DNA of 64,000 bases, from positions 124,001-188,000 of the forward strand of contig JAHLLS010000008.1 of the NCBI GenBank assembly GCA_020444045.1, written 5' to 3'. The DNA is from Deltaproteobacteria bacterium. GTDB lineage: Bacteria; Desulfobacterota; Desulfobacteria; Desulfobacterales; UBA5852. Made by a program: the position numbers and the translations under genes. Below are positions 8,624-16,675 of the stretch, in pieces. How positions within the stretch are numbered: the first letter of the stretch is position 1; each line of letters begins with the position of its first letter. The notes below the pieces were generated by a model, which did not search any database, was not told the DNA's origin, and saw nothing but the letters and a program-made list of their open reading frames with translations.

Positions 8624-9523
8624 TTACTCGAGGCCATAGACCTGCCTCGGGGCCAGGGCTTGCGGATAGTGTTCGATGACGGCCTTGCGGGTCAGAAAGC
8701 AGAGGTGGCATTCGTCGATGTATCCGGGCTGCGGTATCTGGCCGCATGATCGGGCCAGCTCCGCCGGACCGCCGCGAATCAAGGGGCCGCAGACCGGGTG
8801 GGTCTCCGGTCGATAATCCGTGATAATCTTCGACAACGGCACGTCCCACATGTTCCCGATGCTGATCCCCTGGCAGACCTGGACATGGCCGAAGGCATCG
8901 ACGTGCACCCTGGAAGGCGAGGCAAGTTCTTCGTAGGGGCATTCGCGCAGGCCCTCCCAAGGCCTCAGGGGCAGTCCTTCCGCCAGCTTCTCCACCGCCC
9001 GCCCCCGGAACATGGGCCCGCCGCCAACCACCGGCTGCCCCTTGTCGACGTCGTTTGGATCCTGGATGACGTTGGGGGCCTCGATGCAGATCGGCTCCGT
9101 ATCGAGCCCCAGCCGTTGGGCCGTTCGATGGGCGATCATGGCCGGAGTTTCCGATGCCTCCCCGTAGTGATATTGATCGTTGCTCACGGCAAGATAGGAC
9201 AGGCCGGCCGCGGCCAGCGGCTTCAACCAGAGTTCGGCATCTTCCTCGGAAATCGCGCCGTAAGCGTTGGTCACGATTCCCACCTTGAACCCGCGTTCCG
9301 CCGCCCGGCGGACACCCTCCAACAGCAGCGGGTAGAAGAGAAACGGTTCGCCGCCCTCGTAAAAAATCCATTCCACCGTGCCGATCTTCCGGGCTTCGTC
9401 CAGCACCCGTGTCACCTGACCGATGGTAAAAGTCCCCTTCGACCACGGGCTGCAATACAGAAAGCAGTGGTCGCACTCGAAGTTGCAGGTGTAGGTCAGT
9501 AAAAAGTGGATGCCGTTGAGCAT
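8624..9523 (-). CDS. Radical SAM enzyme with extra C-terminal cysteines
   Basis: The 299-residue protein has the radical SAM cluster motif CNFECDHC at residues about 13-20 and the SAM-binding FYEGGEPFLF. At least six further cysteines lie in the C-terminal third (ECPYE, QVCQG, PVCGP, SCGQ, CHLC), suggesting a SPASM- or twitch-type auxiliary Fe-S cluster. It is convergent with the dihaem lipoprotein gene. Homologues of this type modify peptides or small metabolites; the substrate cannot be read here. It lies on the same strand as the DarA/DarB and second radical SAM genes, from which it is separated by the inserted integron-like DNA. Confidence 0.82.
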   Translation of the reverse strand: MLNGIHFLLTYTCNFECDHCFLYCSPWSKGTFTIGQVTRVLDEARKIGTVEWIFYEGGEPFLFYPLLLEGVRRAAERGFKVGIVTNAYGAISEEDAELWLKPLAAAGLSYLAVSNDQYHYGEASETPAMIAHRTAQRLGLDTEPICIEAPNVIQDPNDVDKGQPVVGGGPMFRGRAVEKLAEGLPLRPWEGLRECPYEELASPSRVHVDAFGHVQVCQGISIGNMWDVPLSKIITDYRPETHPVCGPLIRGGPAELARSCGQIPQPGYIDECHLCFLTRKAVIEHYPQALAPRQVYGLE

Positions 9524-9846
9524 GGTGGTTTATGTCCTGTGCTGCAGAGACGTTATGAGGAATACCGGGTATTTAATCCGCAAACGCCCATCTCGGGAAG
9601 TGATATTGAGAAAAATTTTTTATAGCGCCGAACATGAGCGGCGGCTTCGACAGAAGTTGAAGAAACAACGAGCTTACCAAAAACCACTAATTTTGAAACC
9701 ACCGCACGCTATTGCCGTCCGCCTCGATGTGTTTGTTAGAAAGATTAATATCAAGGGAAATGAGACTTGTTTTATTGAGGTATCATGCCCCCTGATTTAG
9801 AAGCCAAATAAACTCCTATTTCAGGTTGACGGTCAAAATAACTTTG
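9524..9846. other. Non-coding AT-rich stretch
   Basis: No convincing gene is seen. A 96-codon frame on the plus strand (9510-9800) starts inside the radical SAM gene, lacks a ribosome site and shows no domain, so I do not call it. Base composition drops sharply from the GC-rich neighbours, marking the left edge of the foreign segment that carries the BAAT-like hydrolase. No attC-like hairpin is visible downstream of that gene here. Confidence 0.5.
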
Positions 9847-11496
9847 CTAAGGAGTAAGGCTCTTTTTTAAAAATTGTAATACTTTGGGCCATGAATCTTT
9901 ACAAGCAAACGCATTGTCTTGAGGATTCCCGCCATAGGCAATATCAAACTTAAAAATAGGATGGACGCCATGCAGTATCGTTGTCGGATAATATGGATTT
10001 ATGATGATATGCCCCGCTCCTTCGTAACTCAAATGTTGATATGGAAAAGGATGTTTAAATCTGGACAGTCTTTTCATCACCATTTCTGACATGAGTGTGG
10101 ATGGCCACGCTTGATCATCTTCTCCTGAAATTAAAAGCACCGGTCCATTAATTCTTTCCACAGGAATTACTGCTTTCTCCACAGCAGAAGTATTTTGAAG
10201 ACTAAGTAAAAACATGGGGGTAAATCTTATGGGCGGATGTTCATAGAACTTCACTATATGCCTGAGGGGAACAAAGTCTAGTGGTTTACCTTTTATTGTC
10301 CATGAACTCATATTCCTCCCACCCCCCCAAACAACGTGGCTGGGAACATAAGCAACGACCGCTTTTAGTTTCGGAAAGGTGGCCCCAAGCAAGAGAGCTA
10401 ATTCTCCTCCCTTGGACCTGCCTAAAACACCAATTTTATTTGATGTGACAGCAGGGTGGTTTTCCATGCATTGAATCGCATCTCCAAAATATTCCAACGG
10501 AATATTTATCAGCCAGGGTGGCAAATCCTCATAGGCAAAATAGGCCAGTGCCAGCGCCGCATAGCCGTGAGAGGCCAACATCTTTGCATCATATGAGGCC
10601 GAAATTATTCCGCCACTAGCGCCTCCAAGTACGATGATACCTGGATGAGGACCTATTGAACCAGGTTTGAACAATGATCCGACCAGGCCATTCTCTCGTA
10701 CCGCTAATTCTGTTACATCTGCAGCAACATCGTATTGTTTAAAGATCGTGGAAGCCACGACCTTACCCTCAACTTCCGCCTCAATTAAGAAGATTCTAAT
10801 TAACCTTGAACCGAGTATGACACCCTTGTACCATCGTTTTGAAAGGTCTTCCTTATGAACAATAATTGGCAAAGTCAGGGGGTGACCATTTCGCTCGATC
10901 TTAATATTGAAGGTTACGTCTTGTTGGGATTTCGAAGCCGATTCGAGATGATTTTGGATCCTGTTAAACAATTCTTTCTGGTTTTGGATTGGCTTCCCAT
11001 CCATAGCAACCAGCACATCATTTTCCTTTAACCCGGCTTTGGCAACTCGGGAATTTTTTCCCAGTCTGATAATCGGCAGCTTATAGACGTCACCATTATA
11101 AGGCTTTTGCTTCCGGTCTACAGTTTTATCATCTGTTCTTTTTAAAGACCAGATGAGCCCCATTCCATCAATCCCTCTATAAGTCCCGGATATAGGGGCT
11201 TGTTTTGAAAGATCCACGTTTCCCAAAGAATCGGCCTTAAATATAGCTTTGGACCGCCAGTTGCCGGCTTGCGCTTTTAATGTAACTTTTTGATCAGGTT
11301 CGAAACCGGAAAGCTTGATGACAACTTCTTCATCTCCCAGAACACTGTCCGGTTTGATCGTAATTTGGTGAAGCTGTTTTTTTACAGGGACGTCCGGCAA
11401 TGGGCTGCCAATCAGCGGCTTTTGAAATATTCCAAAAACCAATAGCAGCATAACAAACCTAATCAGTATATTGTTTATTAAAAAACTACGTCTCAT
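9847..11496 (-). CDS. BAAT/acyl-CoA thioesterase-like alpha/beta hydrolase with an inserted PDZ domain
   Basis: After a signal-like hydrophobic N-terminus, the protein reads as follows. Residues about 40-110 are a bile-acid-hydrolase/transferase beta domain. Residues about 135-220 are a PDZ-like module (RVAKAGLKENDVLVAMDGKP). An alpha/beta hydrolase of the BAAT C-terminal type follows, with nucleophile motif GRSKGG, acid in SGEDDQAW and histidine in GAGHIIINP, so the Ser-Asp-His triad is complete. The ATG at 11496 follows AAAAAGG; an ATG at 11526 lies only 4 bases from the attC-like site. AT-rich codon use unlike the neighbours and the adjoining recombination site point to horizontal transfer as a cassette. 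The substrate is unknown. Confidence 0.8.
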   Translation of the reverse strand: MRRSFLINNILIRFVMLLLVFGIFQKPLIGSPLPDVPVKKQLHQITIKPDSVLGDEEVVIKLSGFEPDQKVTLKAQAGNWRSKAIFKADSLGNVDLSKQAPISGTYRGIDGMGLIWSLKRTDDKTVDRKQKPYNGDVYKLPIIRLGKNSRVAKAGLKENDVLVAMDGKPIQNQKELFNRIQNHLESASKSQQDVTFNIKIERNGHPLTLPIIVHKEDLSKRWYKGVILGSRLIRIFLIEAEVEGKVVASTIFKQYDVAADVTELAVRENGLVGSLFKPGSIGPHPGIIVLGGASGGIISASYDAKMLASHGYAALALAYFAYEDLPPWLINIPLEYFGDAIQCMENHPAVTSNKIGVLGRSKGGELALLLGATFPKLKAVVAYVPSHVVWGGGRNMSSWTIKGKPLDFVPLRHIVKFYEHPPIRFTPMFLLSLQNTSAVEKAVIPVERINGPVLLISGEDDQAWPSTLMSEMVMKRLSRFKHPFPYQHLSYEGAGHIIINPYYPTTILHGVHPIFKFDIAYGGNPQDNAFACKDSWPKVLQFLKKSLTP

Positions 11497-11530
11497 GAAG
11501 CCTTTTTGTTTGTACAAACTATCCATTTTT

Positions 11531-11602
11531 TTCTAACGCTTGAGCTGAGACGCGGGAAACGCGCCAGCGTTTCCCCGTCGAATCTCAAGCCTCTTGTTAT
11601 GC
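11531..11602 (-). mobile_element. attC-like integron recombination site
   Basis: Read on the minus strand the 72-base segment begins GCATAAC (R''-like) and ends GCTCAAGCGTTAGAA (L'/R'-like). CTTGAG/CTCAAG form the inner pair. A strong imperfect hairpin, GACGCGGGAAACGC against GCGTTTCCCCGTC, fills the middle. This order, size and sequence match integron attC sites, apart from one off-consensus base in each outer box. The BAAT-like frame opens immediately after it, and a broken small membrane-protein frame ends just before it, as expected for cassettes in a row. Confidence 0.7.
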
Positions 11603-11623
11603 TGCTCCTATTTAGCGTTTCTT

Positions 11624-11881
11624 TCAAATCACAGCGAAAAATAAGGCAATAATAAAGATTGGGACAACAGCTATTTTAACTGTTTTAGGTTTTAGTAAGT
11701 GGATCATTGATCCAGTTAGTAAAATCGCCACAAAAAAGAGAACAAGGCGCCAAAGAATATTATAAAATTAATTAGTTGGCTCTTGGATAAACTCACCGAT
11801 CACAAAATTGATAAGTAACAGATTCCCAATGAACAGAAATGATTTTGCGATTTTGCCAATATCATTATTTTCGGTAGTCAT
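11624..11881 (-). pseudogene. Small membrane-protein cassette gene broken by an in-frame stop
   Basis: From the ATG at 11881 the frame gives 37 codons ending in TAA at 11768-11770. It then continues in the same frame for 47 further codons to TGA at 11624. The two halves together would be an 85-residue protein with two or three hydrophobic segments (FLFIGNLLLINFVIG, LVLFFVAILLTG and AVVPIFIIALFFAV). The second half has no start codon of its own. A point mutation to TAA is the simplest reading. The frame ends about 20 bases before the attC-like site, as cassette genes do. Confidence 0.55.
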
Positions 11882-11932
11882 AGATCGATTTGCTACTAGC
11901 ATAACGGCCATGCTTACCGGATGGGGCGGAGT

Positions 11933-12058
11933 GGTAACGGACTGGCAACGCCGTGGCTGCATGCTCATCACATGCGTATAGACCATTGTGGCCCCTAAAT
12001 CCGCTTGCCCACCCAAATTTTGGATTGTGCGTATATCTACCTGTAAGGATGGGCCAAC
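11933..12058 (-). pseudogene. C-terminal remnant of an integron-type tyrosine recombinase (IntI-like)
   Basis: The minus-strand frame below a TAA at 12059-12061 encodes QVDIRTIQNLGGQADL followed by GATMVYTHVM. This is the C-terminal signature of XerC/IntI recombinases (compare DIRTIQELLGHxDVxTTMIYTHV), including the nucleophilic tyrosine; the usual LGH is GGQ here. No catalytic-core sequence is left upstream, so only about 40 residues survive. The remnant runs in the same direction as the cassettes that follow it, the arrangement of reverse-oriented integrons. GTTATGC at about 11900 could be a relic of the adjacent attI/attC core. Confidence 0.6.
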
Positions 12059-12487
12059 TTAACATTCTGGATTCTATCTTTATCCTGGATTGTTCCGCCT
12101 TTTACTTTGAAGTCGTCACAAATTGTGACCTCCTCCTAAATCTACCATTTTTAAGCTACAAATTAAGGATAAGCGACCTAAAAAAGTATGATTTCTTAGT
12201 GCTTATGGAATCTTTCGACAATTTGATGCGTTTATAAAATTTCAGGTTAGGCGTCTTAGGTTGATAACGCCCTACCATCTATTTTGATGCACTGGAAATG
12301 GTGCCCTTAAAGAGCGCTTTCCCATTTCACAGGCAGCCGCTGGCGCGGAATGACGGGGGATATGCCGGCTTGCTCGCAGAGATATTTCTCATTAGCAGGA
12401 AAACGACATGATTTCAAGGATATCGCCGAAAAAGCCTGGGGCAGCCGCGAGGTGGATGTTAAGGATGTATCAGGTAGGTTTAAAATG

Positions 12488-12519
12488 CTGGATTCCCTGG
12501 TCAAGCCCGGGAATGACGG
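12488..12519. repeat. Dispersed palindromic repeat, family A, copy 1
   Basis: The core TCAAGCCCGGGAATGACG is preceded by GGATTCCCTGG. The same unit occurs at 12757-12788 and, inverted, at 20444-20475, with a decayed copy at about 20583. The palindrome CCCGGG-TCAAG-CCCGGG makes it a REP-like intergenic element. Confidence 0.75.
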
Positions 12520-12756
12520 CAAAGAATAGCGGGTAATCGTGGCCCCCCGCTTCCGTAAAGATGGCAACGCCGGGAAGCTCTGTATTTAGACGACGAACAG
12601 TCCGCCAAATTCCAAACGCTGTTTTCCTGTTATGGCCGATTTTCCTGATCAGGAAAATGTTGCTTTTTGAGAAACCATAATTGCACCACAATGGCGAAAA
12701 GAACCCCGGATTCTTTTGAGGCGGACTTTATGAGCGTATCCGGCACGTCAAAAATA

Positions 12757-12788
12757 CCTGGATTCCCGGGTCAAGCCCGGGAATGACG
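12757..12788. repeat. Dispersed palindromic repeat, family A, copy 2
   Basis: This is the best copy of the unit: GATTCCCGGGTCAAGCCCGG followed by GAATGACG. It lies in gene-free DNA. Frames read through it give the typical artefact peptide motif SFPGLTRES/VIPGLDQG, so ORFs overlapping it were not called. Confidence 0.78.
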
Positions 12789-13136
12789 AATTATTGGTAC
12801 TTGTATTTTATGGTGTTGAAGGGGGGGGTAATCAGCGCATGAACGCAAGACATCAAGAGTATAAAACCACCCTTTCCAAAATAGGGTGTTGAGGGGTTGG
12901 GTTGCAAATCCCTTTGTCCCGCGCCGAGCATCGGCGAGGGGGCCGGAAAAAGCGCGCGGACTGTTTGAGTCCGCCGCAGGCGGACGAGTTTCCGCGTGCT
13001 CCGGCTGCGTCGCCGACGCGCAGGGCAGCCCCGAAGGGGCCGCGGGACACGGGCGTCTTCTTTTGGTTCCGTTTTCTTCCACGCGGAAGAAAATGAACAA
13101 TTAATTTAAAGGGATTTTCCAGTCTAACAATACACC

Positions 13137-14279
13137 TCAAACCACCGTCAGATGCATGAAGCAGTGCGAAAACCGGCCGCTTTCCGGGATGAAGCACAGC
13201 AGGCGCTGGCCAGGTTTCAGCTCACCGGATTTGAAGAGGTCTTCCATGATGAGATAGATCGAGGCGGCGCCGACGTTGCCGGTGGTGTAGAGATTGGTGA
13301 ACCATTTTTCCTGCGGGATGTCAAAACCGGCGGCCTTCATCCCATCGTAGAACTTGTCCCGGAAGTAGTGGGAGGAGTAGTGGGGCAGATACCAGTCGAT
13401 GTCTTCCGCCTTCAGCCCGTGTTTGGCGACGACCTGTTCGAGGGCGCGGGTCTTGGTTGTCACGATCTCGCGCCCCAGCAGCCGCACATCCTGGCGCACG
13501 GCCAGAAGATTTTGCAGGGCCGCTTCCATGGCCGAATCGGCCGCCCGCCAGCCGGTGACGCGACCGTCTTCGGTTTTCCAGCCGCCGGCATACATGCAGG
13601 TTTCCAGTTCGCCGGCGAAACTGATGCTCTCGATCCAGTCCACCCGCAGCGACAGGCCCTCCGGGTTTTTCTCGCCCGTCAGAAAAGCGGCCCCCGCCCC
13701 GTCGGACAGCATCCAGCGCAGGAAGTCGGCGTCAAAGGCCAGGAGGGGTTTCTTTTCCAGATCGGCCGCCGGATCGGCACTGACGGCAAAATAATCGGCC
13801 CGCAGGAAGGACGAGGCCAGTTCCGAACCGGTCGCCACGGCATTTTTGGAAAAGCCGGCCGCCACGTTCATGCAGGCGTGCTTGAAAGCGGTCATGCCGG
13901 CAATGCAGATCCCAGCCGTCGTGACCGCATCGCAGGGCGGCATTTCCAGTTCGCCCGCCACCATCAGGGCGTGCCCGGGAAGCAGGAGATCGGGACTGGT
14001 GGTGCCGCAGCAGAGGCATTCGATGTCCGCCGGCGTAAACCCCTCGTAAGGCTTGAGGTTCCGTACGGCTTCAGCCGTGAGTTGGGCGTTGTTGTGGGTA
14101 AACGCGCCGGTGGCGGGATCGATGGCATAATAGCGCTGCTTGATCTTGTTGCTGCGCAGGGTAATCGCCTTGGCCTTGGACGGCAGGGCGTTGACTTTGC
14201 CCATCACCGCTTCGATGTGAGCGTTGTCCACCGGATCATTGGGCAGAAAAGACGCCAGGTCATTGATATAGACGTTCAT
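13137..14279 (-). CDS. darB: 3-oxoacyl-ACP synthase III family protein, DarB-like (dialkylresorcinol synthesis)
   Basis: A KAS III fold of 380 residues. The catalytic cysteine is in TTAGICIAGMTA, the histidine in LPHYSSHYF and the asparagine in TTGNVGAAS, so the Cys-His-Asn triad is complete. I place the start at the ATG at 14279 (MNVYIND); an upstream in-frame start adds 19 unrelated residues. DarB joins two acyl chains and closes the ring to a dialkylcyclohexanedione. The assignment over plain FabH rests on the neighbouring DarA-like gene, 56 bases upstream in the same direction, and on the sequence style of this subgroup. It is probably co-transcribed with DarA and the second radical SAM gene. 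Confidence 0.8.
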   Translation of the reverse strand: MNVYINDLASFLPNDPVDNAHIEAVMGKVNALPSKAKAITLRSNKIKQRYYAIDPATGAFTHNNAQLTAEAVRNLKPYEGFTPADIECLCCGTTSPDLLLPGHALMVAGELEMPPCDAVTTAGICIAGMTAFKHACMNVAAGFSKNAVATGSELASSFLRADYFAVSADPAADLEKKPLLAFDADFLRWMLSDGAGAAFLTGEKNPEGLSLRVDWIESISFAGELETCMYAGGWKTEDGRVTGWRAADSAMEAALQNLLAVRQDVRLLGREIVTTKTRALEQVVAKHGLKAEDIDWYLPHYSSHYFRDKFYDGMKAAGFDIPQEKWFTNLYTTGNVGAASIYLIMEDLFKSGELKPGQRLLCFIPESGRFSHCFMHLTVV

Positions 14280-14335
14280 GACAACCTCGTAGAAAAGGCG
14301 ACCGGCGGCGGCTTTCAGCCGACACCGGACCGCCA

Positions 14336-15259
14336 TCAGGGTTCCAGATCATTGTGCGAAAAATAGTCGATGGCCTTGTCGATCCTGGCCTTTTTCAACC
14401 GGAGGGTCACCTTCGCCCCCAAGGTCGCCACCGGCGCCAGGACGACAATCGCCACCAGTAGATAATAAAAGAAAGCGCGCACCCGGCGCTGGCGAGCCGG
14501 TGCCCCGGGGCCGCCTTTTTGGCGGATGAAGCGCGCCCAGATGCGAAAGATCTTCATGATGCGCTTTTCAAAAATGATGTAGGCCGGCTCGACCCGCACG
14601 GCACCCACCGCGTTGAGCACCTCCTGATCGAGGGATCGGATGTCGCCCTGCAGGGCTTTGCGCAGGATCACACCGAACCGGGACGCCCCCCGGATGTCGT
14701 CGGCGTCAACGCCCGGTTTGGGGAAAACACCCAACAGCCGGTCTTTGCGGCCCGTCAGCATCCAGTAGGCAATCGTCGCCACCCCCACCAGATTGCTGGC
14801 CCGGTCTCCCAGCACGATGTTCCCCACGAGCTGACCGCCCAGCTCGCGGATGCGGCCTTTGACCCGTTCCTGGGCCAGCAGCCACATGTTGCGGCAGCCG
14901 ATCACAGTGACCACGGGGGTCCCGTTGAAAAGCCGGCCGGCCTCAGGGGACTGCAGGAAAGAATGCACCGGGATGGAAGGCGACAGGTACCACACCGTGT
15001 AGGCCAGAACGATCAGATCGTAGCGGGTAGCGGGGTCGAGGTCCAAAGGCGCCAGCTCGCAGGGCACGCCTTCCACCGACTCCCGGAATACGTCGCAAAA
15101 GGTCTGGGTCGCCCAGGGAAAAGGGTAGTTTGGCTTGGGTTGCAGGGTAAGGGTGTCGATCTGGATGGATTTATCGGATGCGAGGGGGCCAAGGACGGCG
15201 TCTACGATATCCGTCAACTGGCCGGTCTGCGAATAATGGACTACTAAAATCTTTTTCAT
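14336..15259 (-). CDS. darA: DarA-like dialkylresorcinol-forming protein (flavodoxin fold)
   Basis: MKKILVVHYSQTGQLTDIVD at the N-terminus is a flavodoxin-type nucleotide loop (SQTGQ). The protein continues for 307 residues with AYTVWYLSPSIPVHSFL and a hydrophobic segment near residues 255-280, so it is probably membrane-attached. This domain order is that of proteins annotated as dialkylresorcinol condensing enzyme DarA, which aromatises the DarB product. The ATG at 15259 gives the usual family start; a TTG at 15286 is in frame but adds a poor leader. Together with DarB it predicts a resorcinol lipid, free or esterified to an aryl polyene. Confidence 0.8.
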   Translation of the reverse strand: MKKILVVHYSQTGQLTDIVDAVLGPLASDKSIQIDTLTLQPKPNYPFPWATQTFCDVFRESVEGVPCELAPLDLDPATRYDLIVLAYTVWYLSPSIPVHSFLQSPEAGRLFNGTPVVTVIGCRNMWLLAQERVKGRIRELGGQLVGNIVLGDRASNLVGVATIAYWMLTGRKDRLLGVFPKPGVDADDIRGASRFGVILRKALQGDIRSLDQEVLNAVGAVRVEPAYIIFEKRIMKIFRIWARFIRQKGGPGAPARQRRVRAFFYYLLVAIVVLAPVATLGAKVTLRLKKARIDKAIDYFSHNDLEP

Positions 15260-15319
15260 GGCTGCACAGCCGGATATCTTTCGCAACGCCTTGTAAAACG
15301 TTTATTGGAAAAAACAATG

Positions 15320-15398
15320 CACCACGAAGAGCACGAAGAAAACGAAAAAATGCTTTTAATTTTAGGTACGCTTCGTGTTCTTCGTGCTCTTCGTGGTG
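15320..15398. repeat. Inverted repeat downstream of a radical SAM gene
   Basis: CACCACGAAGAGCACGAAG at 15320-15338 is repeated exactly in inverse at 15380-15398, with 41 AT-rich bases between. The arms extend imperfectly inward. The arm is itself built of tandem CACGAAGAG units. It lies between the second radical SAM gene and darA and could act as a processing or termination hairpin. Confidence 0.75.
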
Positions 15399-15471
15399 AG
15401 GGCTTGAGTAAGCATCCACTTAACCAAAGCGCCCGCTAATTTGATCGCTTTCCCATCAAAAGTCAACCGGG

Positions 15472-16521
15472 TCAGTTGGCGCGCCGATTGTTTTTCCAGC
15501 ACAAAGGATCCGACGCCAGATAATCCCCGGTCATCTGGAAGGCGGCCCCGCGGCAGCCGTAGCATTCCGCCGCACGGTCACACTCCCGGCAGGGGCCTTT
15601 GATGGTTTCGCGATGACGCTTCAGGTTCTGGATGACCTCGCTGTCACGCAGGATGTCCGCCAGGGGCGTCGTGCGAATATTGCCCACCGGAATCGTCACC
15701 CCCACGCAGGGCAGCACGTCGCCCCGGGCCGTCACCAGGCAGGAAAACCGATGGCGCAGGCACTTGTTGCCCACGAGGGGCGGCTGCGGTTCCCAGACGT
15801 GGCCGAATTTTTCCCGATCGAGGCGGGCGATGTCATGGAAAAGCCGTTCCAGATCCGCAGGGGAGACCTCCAGCTCGGGGTGATCCGCCGCGTTGGCCTG
15901 GGGCGTGATGATTTCAAAATAGGGGGCAATGCCCTGTTCGCGCAGCCATGTCCACATGGGCAGGATTTCGTTCCGGTTATCCCGGCAGATGACGGTGCTG
16001 ACGGCCAGGAAAAGATCGTCGGACGGATAGCCGGCTTGTTTCAGGTGCCCCAGTGTCTGCTGGATCTGCCGATAGCTGCCGGGAACACCGGTCAGGCGAT
16101 CCTGGGTCGCTTCGTCGAAAGAATTCATCTTCAGAACGACCCGCACCGCGTGGGCGGCCAGCACCCCGGCCATATCAGCCGAAATCCCCGACCCATTGGT
16201 AAACATCTCGACGTCCAGACCGTGGCTTCGGATAAAAGCAATCATCTCGAGAAGATGGGGATAAATGGTCGGCTCCCCACCCAGGATGATGATTTTCCGC
16301 GCGCCCAAAGACGCCGCCTGCAGGATTACATCCTTAATTTCAGACCGCGTCAGTTCTTGCGACAGATCCGGCTGGCGGGGCACGTAGCAATAAGGGCAGC
16401 GGAAATTGCAGCGCCGGCTGAACTCGATTTCAATGGACAGCAACCCGTTACGGCGCGCGGTCTCCTCGATGTCTTCCAGAGGAAATTCAAAGTCCGATGC
16501 CTGGATGAAACAACTGGCCAT
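15472..16521 (-). CDS. Radical SAM/SPASM domain enzyme
   Basis: The protein has 349 residues. CNFRCPYC at about residues 38-45 binds the SAM cluster and LGGEPTIYP binds SAM. The C-terminal SPASM-like region holds many cysteines, including KCLRHRFSC, LPCVGV, GPCRECDRAAECYGCRG and a final C, enough for two auxiliary clusters. The start at 16521 follows AAAAGGA at the right spacing; an ATG 24 bases upstream is also open. It reads toward darA/darB and is likely part of the same operon. SPASM enzymes act on peptides or small molecules; here a role in tailoring the lipid head group is inferred. Confidence 0.85.
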   Translation of the reverse strand: MASCFIQASDFEFPLEDIEETARRNGLLSIEIEFSRRCNFRCPYCYVPRQPDLSQELTRSEIKDVILQAASLGARKIIILGGEPTIYPHLLEMIAFIRSHGLDVEMFTNGSGISADMAGVLAAHAVRVVLKMNSFDEATQDRLTGVPGSYRQIQQTLGHLKQAGYPSDDLFLAVSTVICRDNRNEILPMWTWLREQGIAPYFEIITPQANAADHPELEVSPADLERLFHDIARLDREKFGHVWEPQPPLVGNKCLRHRFSCLVTARGDVLPCVGVTIPVGNIRTTPLADILRDSEVIQNLKRHRETIKGPCRECDRAAECYGCRGAAFQMTGDYLASDPLCWKNNRRAN

Positions 16522-16675
16522 AAAGCTATTCCTTTTGCCATCCAATAAAAAAGCCCCCGCAGGGACCTTGGTCGATCTGGTTACCGGTTAAACACCCATC
16601 GGTCCTTACCACAGCCGGCGCAATGTTGTCCAGGCCTTGCCCACGCGTCGTTGAGCATCCATGCCCGGCAGCTCG

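Larger units (their letters stand above)
12062..13136. other. Gene-free repeat-rich region
   Basis: About 1.07 kb without a credible gene. Short frames here translate dispersed repeats (for example SFPGLTRES, VIPGLDQGIQ) and are discarded. The contents are AT-rich sequence to about 12300, two copies of a palindromic repeat (12488 and 12757), and a GC-rich structured segment at about 12890-13096 containing the hairpin GTCCGCC-GCA-GGCGGAC. The region separates the integron-like insertion from the DarB gene. Confidence 0.6.

Noticed and set aside
9510..9800. 96-codon frame on the plus strand
   Set aside because: No ribosome site or domain, starts inside the radical SAM gene, and has the composition of AT-rich spacer.
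12307..13197. Several small frames on both strands
   Set aside because: They translate dispersed palindromic repeats and a GC-rich structured segment; peptides such as SFPGLTRES are known artefacts.
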